In this document: positions 51,372 to 60,438 of the stretch, one piece after another
How the letters are laid out: each line of letters begins with the position of its first letter
How positions within the stretch are numbered: position 1 is the stretch's first letter
NCBI RefSeq assembly: GCF_023554995.1
Contig: NZ_JAMJPK010000005.1
Span: 62,001-126,000 of the forward strand
Length of the DNA stretch: 64,000 bases
From: Halomonas gemina
GTDB taxonomy: Bacteria > Pseudomonadota > Gammaproteobacteria > Pseudomonadales > Halomonadaceae
Direction of reading: 5' to 3'
Notes under the pieces: generated by a model
Seen by the model: only the letters and a program-made list of their open reading frames with translations
What the model was told of the DNA's origin: nothing
The model's database searches: none
Made by a program: the position numbers and the translations under genes

Positions 51372-53423
51372 TCAGCTGCCTTTCGCGTAGTGCCAGGTGC
51401 TCTCGAGTTGGGTGTAGTCGAGCAGGATCTGGGCCGCCTCCAGGATCTGGGCGCGATCGACCGGCTCCTCGTCGCCCTCCTCCTCGTCGCGGGCATCGAC
51501 CCACTCCTCCAGCGGCTCCAGGCCAAGGGCGCGGCGGCGCTCGTTCTCCAGGGCGAGCTGTTCGGCCTCCTGGGCTTCCACCTCGCGCTGGCGCTGCTCG
51601 CGATTGAGGCTGACGCTGGTATGCTGCTCGCGAAGACGGCTCGCCAGCGCGGACTGCTGCTCGAGGTAGTGGAAGTTGGGGTGCTGGTCGGCCCGCTCGC
51701 GATGGCGGCTGCGCAGCGTCTCCAGGTACTGGCGGGGCTCGCCGTAGGTGCGGTACTGCACCTCGCGCACCGTGTCCCACTCCAGGGCGTTGTCGAGGCT
51801 GCTCTCGCCGATCAGCTCGGGGTCGATCAGGCTCGGGAAGCGGATGTCCGGCTCCACGCCGCGGTGCTGGGTGCTTTCCCCGGAGATGCGATAGAACTTG
51901 GCGCGGGTCAGCTTGATCTCGCCATGGCTGAGCTCGTTGAGGGTCTGGACCGTGCCCTTGCCGAAGGTGTCGGTGCCTACCACCAGGCCGCGGCCGTAGT
52001 CCTGGATGGCGCCGGCGAAGATCTCGGAGGCCGAGGCGGAGAGGCGGTTGACCAGCACGGCCAGGGGGCCGTCGTAGAGGGTGCCGCTCTCGGTGTCGCC
52101 GTAGAGGCTGATGCGGCCGCGGGCATCGCGGACCTGCACGGTGGGGCCGCGGTCGATGAACAGGCCGATCAGCGAGTTGGCTTCCTGCAGGGCTCCGCCG
52201 CCGTTGTTGCGCAGGTCGAGCACGATGCCCTCGACGCCCTCGGCCTGGAGCCGCTCCACCTCCTTGGCCACGTCACGGGTGGTGCTGCGGTAGTCCTCCT
52301 CGCCGGCCTGCCAGGCATCGAAGTCCACGTAGAAGGTGGGGATCTTGATCACGCCGAGGCGGTGGGTGCCATCGTCACGCTCGATCTCGATCACTTCGCC
52401 CTGGGCGGCCTGGTCCTCCAGGTCCACGGTGTCGCGGGTGATCTCGATGACCTTGGAGCGCGTCATGTCGACGGCCTGGGCGGGCACCACGTCGAGGCGC
52501 ACCACCGAGCCCTTGGGGCCGCGAATCATGTCGACCACGTCGTCAAGGCGCATGCCCACCACGTTGACGATCTCCTCGCCCTCCTGGCCCACGCCGACGA
52601 TGCGGTCGGCCGGCTGCAGGGCACCGGCCCGCTCGGCGGGGCCGCCCGGTACCAGGCTCGAGACCTTCACGTACTCCCCGTCGGCCTGGAGCAGGGCGCC
52701 GATGCCCTCAAGCGACAGGCGCATCTGAATGTCGAAGGACTCGCCCTGACGCGGCGAGAGGTACTCGCTGTGCGGGTCGATGCTGCCGGTCACCGCCGCC
52801 ATGAAGAGGCCGAAGACGTCCTCCTCGTTGGTCTGGCGCAGGCGCGACAGCTGCCCCTCGTAGCGCTGACGCAGGTTGGCTTCCACCTGCTCGGCGTCCT
52901 GGTCGCTGATGGCCAGGGTCAGGGCGGCGTTCTTGAGCCGTTTCATCCACAGCTCGTCCAGGGCCGCCTCCCGGCCGGCCCAGGGCGCATCTTCACGCTC
53001 CAGCTCCAGGCGCTTGTCGCTGTCGAAGGCGAAGTCGACGCCCTCGTCGAGGCGGTCGAGCAGCCACTCGAAGCGTGCCTCGGCGCGCTCGTGATAGCGC
53101 TGATAGAGGGCGAAGGGGCGCGTCAGGTCGCCGTCGAGCAGCGCCTCGTCCATGCCCGTTGCCAGGTCGCCGAAGGCGGCCACGTCGCGGTCGAGCAGGT
53201 AGGCGCGCTGGCCATCGAGGATGTCCAGGTAGCGCGAGTAGGCGCGCCGTGACCAGTCGTCGTCGAGACTGACATCCGCGTAGTGGCCGTAGCGCAGCGA
53301 CTCGGCCACTTCCGCGGCCACCTGGCGCTGAGCGTCGTTCGGCTCGACGGCGGCCAGTAACGGCGTGGTGGCCAGCAGCAGGGCCAGGGCCGCTGAACGC
53401 CCAAGGGTGACAAACAGGCTCAT
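51372..53423 (-). CDS. prc: Prc (Tsp), carboxy-terminal processing protease
   Basis: 683 aa with a signal peptide (residues 1-24, MSLFVTLGRSAALALLLATTPLLA). Domains: an N-terminal helical part, PDZ (~240-320, LSLEGIGALLQADGEYVKVSSLVPGGPAERAGALQPADRIVGV), and the S41 serine protease core with the catalytic serine in NRLSASASEIFAGAIQDYGRG and the lysine in DTFGKGTVQTLNE. It cuts periplasmic proteins from exposed C-terminal ends and helps control peptidoglycan hydrolases. The C-terminal helical domain is present, so it appears complete. Confidence 0.95.
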   Translation of the reverse strand: MSLFVTLGRSAALALLLATTPLLAAVEPNDAQRQVAAEVAESLRYGHYADVSLDDDWSRRAYSRYLDILDGQRAYLLDRDVAAFGDLATGMDEALLDGDLTRPFALYQRYHERAEARFEWLLDRLDEGVDFAFDSDKRLELEREDAPWAGREAALDELWMKRLKNAALTLAISDQDAEQVEANLRQRYEGQLSRLRQTNEEDVFGLFMAAVTGSIDPHSEYLSPRQGESFDIQMRLSLEGIGALLQADGEYVKVSSLVPGGPAERAGALQPADRIVGVGQEGEEIVNVVGMRLDDVVDMIRGPKGSVVRLDVVPAQAVDMTRSKVIEITRDTVDLEDQAAQGEVIEIERDDGTHRLGVIKIPTFYVDFDAWQAGEEDYRSTTRDVAKEVERLQAEGVEGIVLDLRNNGGGALQEANSLIGLFIDRGPTVQVRDARGRISLYGDTESGTLYDGPLAVLVNRLSASASEIFAGAIQDYGRGLVVGTDTFGKGTVQTLNELSHGEIKLTRAKFYRISGESTQHRGVEPDIRFPSLIDPELIGESSLDNALEWDTVREVQYRTYGEPRQYLETLRSRHRERADQHPNFHYLEQQSALASRLREQHTSVSLNREQRQREVEAQEAEQLALENERRRALGLEPLEEWVDARDEEEGDEEPVDRAQILEAAQILLDYTQLESTWHYAKGS

Positions 53424-53566
53424 CGATGAAGCACTCCCCGATTCGTGTACACTGACTCTCTATCCAGACTCCGACCCGGCCGACGAGTTGCATGGACCGA
53501 ACGTTCATTGTACCAGCTTGGTCGTGCCGCCAAGACCCCTGAAATGCCCCGCGATAGAGGAATTCC

Positions 53567-54865
53567 ATGTCCCAGGATGCCCGACTCGAGCGCCTGCTCG
53601 ACTTCCTGCGTCGATCCCCCACGCCCTGGCATGCCACGGCCAACATCGCCAGGCGCCTGGAGGAGGCCGGCTACCGGCGTCTCGAGGAGACCGAGGCCTG
53701 GCGACTGTCGCCGGGTGAGCGTGTCTTCGTCACCCGCAACGACTCCTCGCTGGTCGCCCTGCAGCTGCCCAGCGAGCGACTCGCGGCGCTGCGCCTGGTC
53801 GGTGCCCATACCGACAGCCCCGGTTTGCGCCTCAAGCCCAACCCCGCGCAGAGTGCGGCGGGCTGGCTCCAGCTCGGCGTCGAGGTCTACGGCGGGGCCC
53901 TGCTGGCGCCCTGGTTCGATCGCGACCTGGGACTGGCCGGACGGGTGCATCTGCGTCATGCCGACGGCCGCATCGAGGGCGTGCTGCTCGATGTGGAGCA
54001 GCCGCTGGCGATCATCCCGAGCCTGGCCATCCATCTCGACCGCGAGGCCAACAACGGCCGTGCCATCAATGCCCAGACCGAGATGGCCCCGGTCTTCCTG
54101 CAGGGCGGGGGGCGGCCCGACCTCGAGCGCCTGCTCGAGCGCTGGGTCGCCGAGCAGCACGATCTCGAGGGCTTCGAACTCCTCGACTTCGAGCTGGCCT
54201 TCCGCGACATGCAGCCGCCGTCACGGGTCGGTGTCGACGGTGAGCTGATCGCCAGCGCCCGGCTCGACAACCTGCTCTCCTGCTTCATCGGCCTGGAGGC
54301 GCTGCTGGAGAGCGACGGTCGTCAGGGAGCGGTGCTGGTGGCCAACGACCACGAGGAGGTGGGCAGTGCCAGCGCCTGCGGCGCCCAGGGGCCCTTCCTC
54401 GGTGACGTGCTGCGGCGGGTCAGTGATCAGCTCGGAGAGGCGGGGGAGGAGGGCTTCATCCGCCTGATCCAGGCCTCCCGGCTGATCTCCTGCGACAATG
54501 CCCATGCCCTGCACCCCAACTTCCCGGACAAGCACGATGCCGCCCACGGTCCGGTGCTCAACGGCGGGCCGGTGATCAAGGTCAATGCCAGCCAGCGCTA
54601 TGCCACCAGCAGCGCCACGGCGGCGCTGTTCCGTGACCTCTGCCGCGCGGCCGAGGTGCCGGTGCAGAGCTTCGTGACCCGGGCCGACATGGGCTGCGGC
54701 AGCACCATCGGCCCGATCACCGCCAGCGAGCTCGGCGTGCCGACCCTGGACGTCGGCGTGCCCCAGTGGGCCATGCACTCGATCCGCGAGACCGCCGGCG
54801 CCCGGGATGTGGAGTACCTGACGCGGGTGCTCACCGCCTTCTTCGATCGCCCCGAACTGGCCTAG
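53567..54865 (+). CDS. apeB: M18-family aspartyl aminopeptidase
   Basis: 432 aa, the usual length. Metal ligands are in GAHTDSPGLRLKPNP (H and D region), NDHEEVGSASACGAQGPF (catalytic and bridging E-E), DNAHALHPNFPDKHD and the C-terminal GVPQWAMHSIRE. These bind two zinc ions. The enzyme removes N-terminal acidic residues from peptides in the cytoplasm. It is divergent from prc and has a good terminator. The ATG is preceded by an AGGAAT site. Confidence 0.94.
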   Translation: MSQDARLERLLDFLRRSPTPWHATANIARRLEEAGYRRLEETEAWRLSPGERVFVTRNDSSLVALQLPSERLAALRLVGAHTDSPGLRLKPNPAQSAAGWLQLGVEVYGGALLAPWFDRDLGLAGRVHLRHADGRIEGVLLDVEQPLAIIPSLAIHLDREANNGRAINAQTEMAPVFLQGGGRPDLERLLERWVAEQHDLEGFELLDFELAFRDMQPPSRVGVDGELIASARLDNLLSCFIGLEALLESDGRQGAVLVANDHEEVGSASACGAQGPFLGDVLRRVSDQLGEAGEEGFIRLIQASRLISCDNAHALHPNFPDKHDAAHGPVLNGGPVIKVNASQRYATSSATAALFRDLCRAAEVPVQSFVTRADMGCGSTIGPITASELGVPTLDVGVPQWAMHSIRETAGARDVEYLTRVLTAFFDRPELA

Positions 54866-54885
54866 GACAGGGGGCAGAAGACGAA

Positions 54886-54914
54886 AAAACCCGGCGCCAG
54901 GGGCGCCGGGTTTT
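54886..54914. terminator. terminator between apeB and tRNA-Met copy 2
   Basis: A 13-bp perfect stem (AAAACCCGGCGCC / GGCGCCGGGTTTT) with a 3-base loop; T and A tracts on both sides let it work for both convergent transcripts. Confidence 0.9.
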
Positions 54915-54921
54915 CCATGTC

Positions 54922-54998
54922 TGGTGGCTACGCCCTGATTTGAACAGGGGACCCCATCATTATGAGTGATGTGCTCTAACCAGCTGAGCTACGTAGCC
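54922..54998 (-). tRNA. tRNA-Met (elongator, anticodon CAT), second copy
   Basis: 77 bases, identical to the 50550-50626 gene except for one T-loop base (TTCAAAT versus TTCGAAT) as far as I can compare. It is on the opposite strand, so the pair forms a 77-base inverted repeat 4.3 kb apart. Confidence 0.93.
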
Positions 54999-55013
54999 GA
55001 ACAACGGGGGCGA

Positions 55014-55042
55014 AGTCTACGGAGTTTGCCCCCTCGGGTCAA
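55014..55042 (-). promoter_or_regulatory. promoter of tRNA-Met copy 2
   Basis: On the minus strand TTGACC (55037-55042), 17-base spacer, TAGACT (55014-55019), then GC-rich discriminator. It sits in the 56 bases between ychF and the tRNA. Confidence 0.85.
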
Positions 55043-55054
55043 GGCCTGCGTGCC

Positions 55055-56146
55055 TCACACATTGAAGCGGAAGTGGATCACGTCGCCGTCCTGGACGATG
55101 TACTCCTTGCCCTCCAGGCGCCACTTGCCGGCATCCTTGGCGCCCTGCTCGCCACCCAGCGAGACGAAGTCGTCGTAGGCGATGACCTCGGCACGGATGA
55201 AGCCCTTCTGGAAGTCGGTGTGGATCACCCCGGCGGCCTCGGGGGCAGTGGCGCCCACCTTCACCGTCCAGGCGCGCACCTCCTTGACCCCGGCAGTGAA
55301 GTAGGTCTGCAGCCCGAGCAGGGCATAGCCGGCGCGGATCACCCGGTCGAGCCCCGGCTCCTGCATGCCCATCTCGTCGAGGAACATGGCGCGCTCCTCG
55401 TCATCCAGCTCGGCGATCTCGGCCTCGATCTGGTTGCATACCGGCACCACCACGGCGCCCTCCTCGGCGGCGATCTCGTTGACCACCTCGAGGTAGGGAT
55501 TGTCCTCGAAGCCATCCTCGTTGACGTTGGCGATGTACATGGTGGGCTTGAGGGTCAGGAAGCCGAAGCCCTTGAGCTGGTGCTGCTCCTCGTCGCCGAG
55601 GCCGAAGCTTCGCAGCGGCAGGCCCTCGGCCAGGTGGGGCTGAATGCGCTCTAGGATCCCCTTGGTGGCGATGGCCTCCTTGTCGCCGCCCTTGGCCACG
55701 CGCACCAGGCGCTGGATGGCGCGCTCGACGGTGTCGAGGTCGGCAAGCGCCAGTTCCATGTTGATGATCTCGATATCGGCCCGCGGGTCGACCTGGTTGG
55801 CGACGTGGATCACGTTGTCGTTGTCGAAGCAGCGCACCACATGGGCGATGGCCTGGGTCTCGCGGATATTGGCCAGGAACTTGTTGCCCAGCCCCTCGCC
55901 CTTGGAGGCGCCGGCCACCAGGCCGGCGATGTCGACGAACTCCATGGTGGTGGGGATCACCTTCTGCGGACCCACGATCGCCGCCAGCCGGTCGAGGCGC
56001 GGGTCGGGCATCGGCACGATGCCCACGTTGGGCTCGATGGTGCAGAAGGGGAAGTTCTCGGCGTCGATGCCAGACTTGGTCAGCGCATTGAACAGCGTGG
56101 ACTTGCCGACGTTGGGCAGGCCGACGATACCGCAGTTGAAACCCAT
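55055..56146 (-). CDS. ychF: YchF, ribosome-associated ATPase (Obg superfamily)
   Basis: 363 aa, exactly the E. coli length, from the ATG at 56146 ([26 protein letters not shown]). The P-loop GLPNVGKST, switch region [27 protein letters not shown] and the C-terminal TGS domain ([38 protein letters not shown]) are intact. YchF prefers ATP over GTP, binds ribosomes and modulates stress responses. It follows pth on the minus strand, the conserved pth-ychF pairing, with 211 bases between. Confidence 0.96.
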   Translation of the reverse strand: MGFNCGIVGLPNVGKSTLFNALTKSGIDAENFPFCTIEPNVGIVPMPDPRLDRLAAIVGPQKVIPTTMEFVDIAGLVAGASKGEGLGNKFLANIRETQAIAHVVRCFDNDNVIHVANQVDPRADIEIINMELALADLDTVERAIQRLVRVAKGGDKEAIATKGILERIQPHLAEGLPLRSFGLGDEEQHQLKGFGFLTLKPTMYIANVNEDGFEDNPYLEVVNEIAAEEGAVVVPVCNQIEAEIAELDDEERAMFLDEMGMQEPGLDRVIRAGYALLGLQTYFTAGVKEVRAWTVKVGATAPEAAGVIHTDFQKGFIRAEVIAYDDFVSLGGEQGAKDAGKWRLEGKEYIVQDGDVIHFRFNV

Positions 56147-56331
56147 GGGAGTGTCCTGGAAAGCGTGTTCGCGAGTGGAAAGTGGCGAGTATTCTACGGA
56201 AGCGCGGAGCGCCAAGCTACAAGCGCCGAGCGGCCAAGCCGTGAAGCGACGGGCCTTCGATGATGTCGACTGGATTCGGCCCAGGGCAGCGTCGTTCCGG
56301 GCATGGCTGCCCATCGTCCGCCCCCTCTTGT

Positions 56332-56372
56332 CGCTCGGCGCTTTCAGCTCGGCGCTTTCAGCTCGGCGCTGA
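56332..56372. repeat. 14-bp tandem repeat at the pth 3' end
   Basis: TCGGCGCTTTCAGC is repeated about three times, the last unit diverging into GCGCTGAAAAGC. It covers the pth stop codon, so the last four pth codons come from the repeat. Change in copy number would alter the pth C terminus only slightly. Confidence 0.6.
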
Positions 56373-56948
56373 AAAGCTGTGCAGCCGATTCATGGCCTTC
56401 GCCCAGTCACCGGCCACGGCCTGGGGCAGGGTGGCCAGGCATTCGTCGATAGCAGCGTCGATGGCGCTGCGCTCGGCCTTGCCGGGGCGGCCCAGCACGT
56501 AGTTCGTCACCTGGCGGCTGTCGCCGGGGTGGCCGATACCTATGCGCAGGCGGTGGAACCCCTTGTCGTTGCCCAGCGCGCGGCTGATGTCGCGCAGGCC
56601 GTTGTGCCCGCCGTGACCGCCGCCCGTCTTGTAGCGTGCAGTGCCCGGCGGCATGTCCAGCTCGTCGTGGGCCACCAGCAGCTCGCCCGGTGCCAGCTTG
56701 AAGAACTGGCAGAGGGCCGCCACGGCGCCGCCGCTGCGGTTCATGAAGGTGGTGGGCTCAAGCAGGTGCACGTCCTGGCCGTCCAGGTGGACCCTGGCGT
56801 GCAGGCCCAGGAACTTCCTGTCCGGACGCAGCTCGACACCCGCCTCGCGGGCCACGGCCTGCACCAGCCAGGCGCCGGCATTGTGGCGGGTGGCCGCGTA
56901 GTCGGCGCCGGGATTGCCCAGTCCAATGATCGCCTTGACCTGGCTCAT
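56358..56948 (-). CDS. pth: Pth, peptidyl-tRNA hydrolase
   Basis: 196 aa from the ATG at 56948 ([27 protein letters not shown]); a much longer upstream frame is not conserved and runs over hairpins. The catalytic histidine is in [29 protein letters not shown] and [13 protein letters not shown] are family motifs. It frees peptides from tRNA that drops off ribosomes. A 9-bp hairpin lies just upstream of its ribosome site. It is preceded by rplY on the same strand. Confidence 0.96.
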   Translation of the reverse strand: MSQVKAIIGLGNPGADYAATRHNAGAWLVQAVAREAGVELRPDRKFLGLHARVHLDGQDVHLLEPTTFMNRSGGAVAALCQFFKLAPGELLVAHDELDMPPGTARYKTGGGHGGHNGLRDISRALGNDKGFHRLRIGIGHPGDSRQVTNYVLGRPGKAERSAIDAAIDECLATLPQAVAGDWAKAMNRLHSFSAPS

Positions 56949-56960
56949 GTCGTCTCTCCA

Positions 56961-56983
56961 AAAAATCATCTGGAATGATTTTT
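56961..56983 (-). promoter_or_regulatory. AT-rich hairpin in the pth leader
   Basis: AAAAATCAT / ATGATTTTT, 9 perfect pairs around a 5-base loop, directly before the GGAG ribosome site of pth. With the T-rich 3' arm it looks like a terminator placed so as to limit read-through from rplY into pth. Confidence 0.6.
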
Positions 56984-57035
56984 GACGTCGCGTTAGCGGC
57001 GGTCCGTAGGATGGCCGCCAGGGATGGACGGCCAC

Positions 57036-57064
57036 AAAAAAAATCAAGCGCCGGGGCGCTTGAT
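57036..57064 (-). terminator. terminator of rplY
   Basis: ATCAAGCGCC / GGCGCTTGAT, 10 perfect pairs, 2-base loop, followed on the minus strand by eight T residues. About 45 bases past the rplY stop. Confidence 0.92.
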
Positions 57065-57108
57065 CGGTGAAGGGAGGGCCATGCCGCGCATGGCCCTGGC
57101 AGGCACGA

Positions 57109-57768
57109 TTACTCGGCGCTGCCTTCGCCTTCTTCGCCCTCGGCGGCTTCACCGCCTTCCTCGTCCTCGTCCTCGTCCGTGCCGCGGACCTTGGGCTTGG
57201 TAATGCTCAGCACGGCGTTGTCGTGATCCTCACCATGGGTGAGCGCGACCAGGGTCACGCCGGCCGGTACGGCCAGGTCGGAGAGGTGCAGGGTGGTGCC
57301 CAGTTCGACTTCGGCGATGTCGATCTCCAGGTAGTCGGGCAGGTCCTTCGGCAGGCAGCTGACTTCCACCTCGTTGGAGAGCACGTGGAGCTCGCCACCC
57401 TCGTCCTTGATGCCCTTGCACTTCTCCTCGCCCACCACGTGCAGCGGCACGCGCAGGGTGATCTCGTGGGTGGCATCCACCCGCAGGAAGTCGGCATGGG
57501 TGATCAGCGGCTTGAAGGGGTGGCGCTGCAGGTCACGCACCACCACCTGCTGGGCCTTGCCATCCACCTGCAGGTTGATCACCGAGGAGAAGAAGGCCTC
57601 GTCTTCCAGCGCCTTGTAGAAGCTGGTCTTGTCGACGGCGATGGGCTGCGGCGCCTGCTCGCCACCATAGATGATGGCTGGCACCTGTTCGTTCGCACGA
57701 CGCAGGCGGCGGCTCGCACCTTTCCCCAGGTCGTTGCGAACGCTGGCATTGAGTGTGTAATCGGACAT
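57109..57768 (-). CDS. rplY: ribosomal protein bL25, long CTC form
   Basis: 219 aa from the ATG at 57768 ([36 protein letters not shown]). The first ~95 residues bind 5S rRNA; the rest is the CTC/TL5 C-terminal domain ([43 protein letters not shown]), ending in an acidic tail ([20 protein letters not shown]). E. coli has the short form only. It lies between prs and pth, a conserved order. A hairpin in its leader may tune expression. Confidence 0.95.
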   Translation of the reverse strand: MSDYTLNASVRNDLGKGASRRLRRANEQVPAIIYGGEQAPQPIAVDKTSFYKALEDEAFFSSVINLQVDGKAQQVVVRDLQRHPFKPLITHADFLRVDATHEITLRVPLHVVGEEKCKGIKDEGGELHVLSNEVEVSCLPKDLPDYLEIDIAEVELGTTLHLSDLAVPAGVTLVALTHGEDHDNAVLSITKPKVRGTDEDEDEEGGEAAEGEEGEGSAE

Positions 57769-57792
57769 GGAGTTGCCTCTTTCTGGAAGTAA

Positions 57793-57831
57793 GGAAAGCG
57801 TCGTGGCCCGCGACCAGACCACGGCGTTTCC
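57793..57831 (-). promoter_or_regulatory. hairpin in the rplY leader
   Basis: Arms GGAAA..CGTGG and CCACG..TTTCC, with one mismatch and one bulge, form a long stem ending 24 bases before the rplY start codon. It could be an attenuator or a site for autoregulation by L25. It falls in the 127-base gap behind prs. Confidence 0.4.
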
Positions 57832-57895
57832 GGGAGCCCCGCAGGGCCTGTGTCCCGCGCCTCGTCCCGCCGAGCGAGTCCCGGTGGACCCGCGT

Positions 57896-58837
57896 TCAGT
57901 GGAACATGGCGCTGACGGATTCCTCGTTGCTGACCCGGCGGATCGCCTCGGCGATCAGCCCGGCGACGCTGAGCTGGCGGATCTTGCCGCTGCGCCGTGC
58001 GGTCTCGGAGAGAGGGATGGTGTCGGTCACCACCACCTCGTCGAGCACCGAGCCGGTGATGTTGTCCACCGCCGGCCCCGACAGGATCGGGTGGGTGGCG
58101 TAGGCGACGACACGACGAGCGCCATGGGCCTTGAGGGCCTCGCCGGCCTTGCACAGGGTGCCGGCGGTATCGATCATGTCGTCCACCACCACGCAGGTGC
58201 GGTTCTCGATCTCGCCGATGATATGCATCACCTGGGCCTGGTTGGCCGAGGGGCGACGCTTGTCGATGATGGCGAGGTCGGCGTTGAGCTGCTTGGCGAT
58301 GGCGCGGGCCCGCACCACGCCGCCGACGTCCGGCGATACCACCACCAGGTCGTCGTAGTTCTGGCGCTCGATGTCGTCGAGCAGGATTGGCGAACCATAG
58401 ACGTTGTCCACCGGCACGTCGAAGAAGCCCTGGATCTGGTCGGCGTGCAGGTCCATGGTCATGACCCGGTCGACGCCGGCCTTAACCATCATGTCGGCGA
58501 CGATCTTGGCCGAGATCGGCACGCGCGCGGAACGCACGCGGCGGTCCTGACGGGCGTAGCCGAAGTAGGGGACTACGGCCGTGATCCGGGTGGCGGAGGC
58601 CCTGCGCAGGGCGTCCACCATCAGGATCAGCTCCATCAGGTTGTCATTGGTCGGTGCACAGGTGGACTGCAGGATGAACACATCCTTGCCGCGCACGTTC
58701 TCGTTGATCTCGACCGCGACCTCGCCGTCGCTGAACTGGCCGACCGTGGCATTGCCCAGGTGGGTGTCCAGACTCTCGGCGACCTTTCGGGCGAGTTCGG
58801 GATTGGCATTCCCGGCGAAAACCATCAATTTTGACAC
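57896..58837 (-). CDS. prs: Prs, ribose-phosphate pyrophosphokinase
   Basis: 313 aa. Family motifs: [70 protein letters not shown] and the PRPP-binding loop [17 protein letters not shown]. It makes PRPP from ribose 5-phosphate and ATP for nucleotides, histidine and NAD. It is followed by rplY and preceded by ispE, the usual gammaproteobacterial order. In Pseudomonas a tRNA-Gln sits between ispE and prs; none is present here. Confidence 0.97.
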   Translation of the reverse strand: MSKLMVFAGNANPELARKVAESLDTHLGNATVGQFSDGEVAVEINENVRGKDVFILQSTCAPTNDNLMELILMVDALRRASATRITAVVPYFGYARQDRRVRSARVPISAKIVADMMVKAGVDRVMTMDLHADQIQGFFDVPVDNVYGSPILLDDIERQNYDDLVVVSPDVGGVVRARAIAKQLNADLAIIDKRRPSANQAQVMHIIGEIENRTCVVVDDMIDTAGTLCKAGEALKAHGARRVVAYATHPILSGPAVDNITGSVLDEVVVTDTIPLSETARRSGKIRQLSVAGLIAEAIRRVSNEESVSAMFH

Positions 58838-58933
58838 GCGCAGCCACCTTTGCTGTGTTGGGTCTTCAGGGATTCGGGTCGATGGTTGTTCCAGGGCGAT
58901 CAGGGATGCCTCGGTGCCCTTGGGCGGGGAGGA

Positions 58934-59803
58934 TCATCGACCCAGCGCAGCATGGAGAGGTGAGCGGTTCAGGCCGCGCGCCTTGAAGGCCTGCCAGCCC
59001 TCGGGAACCTCGGCCAGGAGTCGGTCGGCCCGGGCCTCGCTGTCGAGCCGGGCAAAGACGCAGGCGCCGGTGCCGGTCAGCATGCTCGGCGCTCGGCTCG
59101 CCAGCCAGTCGAGAGCATGCGCCACTTTGGGATACAGTGCCCGGACGGTGGGCTCGCAGTCGTTGCGCCAGCTCTCCGCTCCCCCCTGCAGTGCGCGCGC
59201 CATGGTAATCGGGGGGGTGTGGCGTGTCAATTGCGGTGCCCCGAACACCGCCGGGGTGGAAACCGTCACGCCGGGGTGGAGCACCACGAACCAGGGGGTG
59301 TCGAGCTTGACCGGGGTGAGGCGTTCGCCGACCCCCTCGGCCCAGGCGGCATGGCCGTGCACGAACACCGGGACGTCGGCGCCGAGGCGCAGGCCCAGTT
59401 CGGCCAGGCGTTCCAGCGACAGGCCCACTTCCCATAGGGCATCAAGGCCGAGCAGGGCGGTGGCGGCATCCGAGCTGCCGCCACCGAGCCCTCCGCCCAG
59501 GGGCAGGCGCTTCTCGAGGTGAATATCCGCCCCCAGGCGGCAGCCGCTCTCGGCCTGGAGCAGGCGGGCGGCACGCACGACCAGGTTGTCCTCGGCCGCC
59601 ACCCCGGGCAGGCGGGGCGCGAGGTGGATCTCGCCGTCCTTTCGGCCGCGCAGGGTGAGGGTGTCGCCAAAGTCGAGGAACTGGAACAGTGTCTGCAGCT
59701 CGTGGTAGCCATCCGGCCGGCGGCCGGTGATGTGCAGCAGGCGGTTGAGCTTGGCCGGTGCCGGCAGCACCAGCGTGTCGGAAGGGGGGCTGGTCCTTGG
59801 CAT
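58934..59803 (-). CDS. ispE: IspE, 4-diphosphocytidyl-2-C-methyl-D-erythritol kinase
   Basis: 289 aa from the ATG at 59803, which lies one base past the lolB stop. The GHMP kinase loop is LPLGGGLGGGSSDAATALLGL (residues ~92-112); the N-terminal LPAPAKLNRLLHITGRRPDGYHEL and C-terminal MTGTGACVFA-like MLTGTGACVFARL are typical. It phosphorylates CDP-methylerythritol in the MEP isoprenoid pathway. Translational coupling with lolB is likely. Confidence 0.95.
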   Translation of the reverse strand: MPRTSPPSDTLVLPAPAKLNRLLHITGRRPDGYHELQTLFQFLDFGDTLTLRGRKDGEIHLAPRLPGVAAEDNLVVRAARLLQAESGCRLGADIHLEKRLPLGGGLGGGSSDAATALLGLDALWEVGLSLERLAELGLRLGADVPVFVHGHAAWAEGVGERLTPVKLDTPWFVVLHPGVTVSTPAVFGAPQLTRHTPPITMARALQGGAESWRNDCEPTVRALYPKVAHALDWLASRAPSMLTGTGACVFARLDSEARADRLLAEVPEGWQAFKARGLNRSPLHAALGR

Positions 59804-59804
59804 G

Positions 59805-60416
59805 TCAGTCGTCGAGGGCCGGGCGCCAGTCGGTGACCACCAGGGTGACCCGCAGCTCGTCATAGGTCATCACCAGGCGCCGGGGCAGCCAGAGCTCGGC
59901 GACGTGCGTCCAGTCGCGGTAGGCGATCTCCCAGCCATCCTGCTCGAGGCGCTGGGGGAAGCCCAGCTCGTCCTCTTCCAGGCGATGGGCACTGTCGTCC
60001 GCCGGCAGGCCGCGGATCCAGTCGGAGAGCGCGCTGACCGGCAGCGACCAGCCCAGCTGCTCTTCCATTAGCGCCTCCGGGGTCTCGGCCTCGAAGCGGC
60101 CCTCGGCGGTGGTCAGCGAGAAGCGCCCCTCGCGTCCCTCCAGGGTGCTGCGTCCGCTGCCGAAGGGCCCGCTGATCAGCAGCCGGTAGTAGTGCGGGTG
60201 CTGGCTCCAGTCCAGGTTGGCGCTGGTGGAGTCCTCGGGGGTGCGCAGGCCGGCCTTGCCGGCCAGTACCCAGGTGTCGAGCTCGGCGAGGCGCTCGGCC
60301 TGGGCCTGCCACTGGCCAGCGGCGCGCTCGCCCTCGGGGGCGGGCGCCCGGCCGGCGCAGCCGGCCAGCAGGGCCAGGGCGAGCAGGGGAATCAGCAGTC
60401 GCGGCAGTGTCATCAT
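59805..60416 (-). CDS. lolB: LolB, outer membrane lipoprotein receptor
   Basis: 203 aa with a lipoprotein signal ending LLALALLAGC (Cys ~20). The mature part has the LolB traits WVLAGKAGLRTPEDSTSANLDWSQHPHYYRLLISGPFGSGRSTLEG and PVSALSDWIRGLPA. It takes lipoproteins from LolA and inserts them in the outer membrane; it is itself a lipoprotein. Between the TPR lipoprotein gene and ispE, as in pseudomonads. Confidence 0.94.
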   Translation of the reverse strand: MMTLPRLLIPLLALALLAGCAGRAPAPEGERAAGQWQAQAERLAELDTWVLAGKAGLRTPEDSTSANLDWSQHPHYYRLLISGPFGSGRSTLEGREGRFSLTTAEGRFEAETPEALMEEQLGWSLPVSALSDWIRGLPADDSAHRLEEDELGFPQRLEQDGWEIAYRDWTHVAELWLPRRLVMTYDELRVTLVVTDWRPALDD

Positions 60417-60438
60417 GGCGAGGTCCGTTCGTCAGGGG

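Noticed and set aside
51390-53252. 620-aa plus-strand frame
   Set aside because: Antisense shadow of prc, which has clear PDZ and S41 motifs.
58838-58933. tRNA-Gln expected between ispE and prs
   Set aside because: No tRNA fold can be drawn in these 96 bases.
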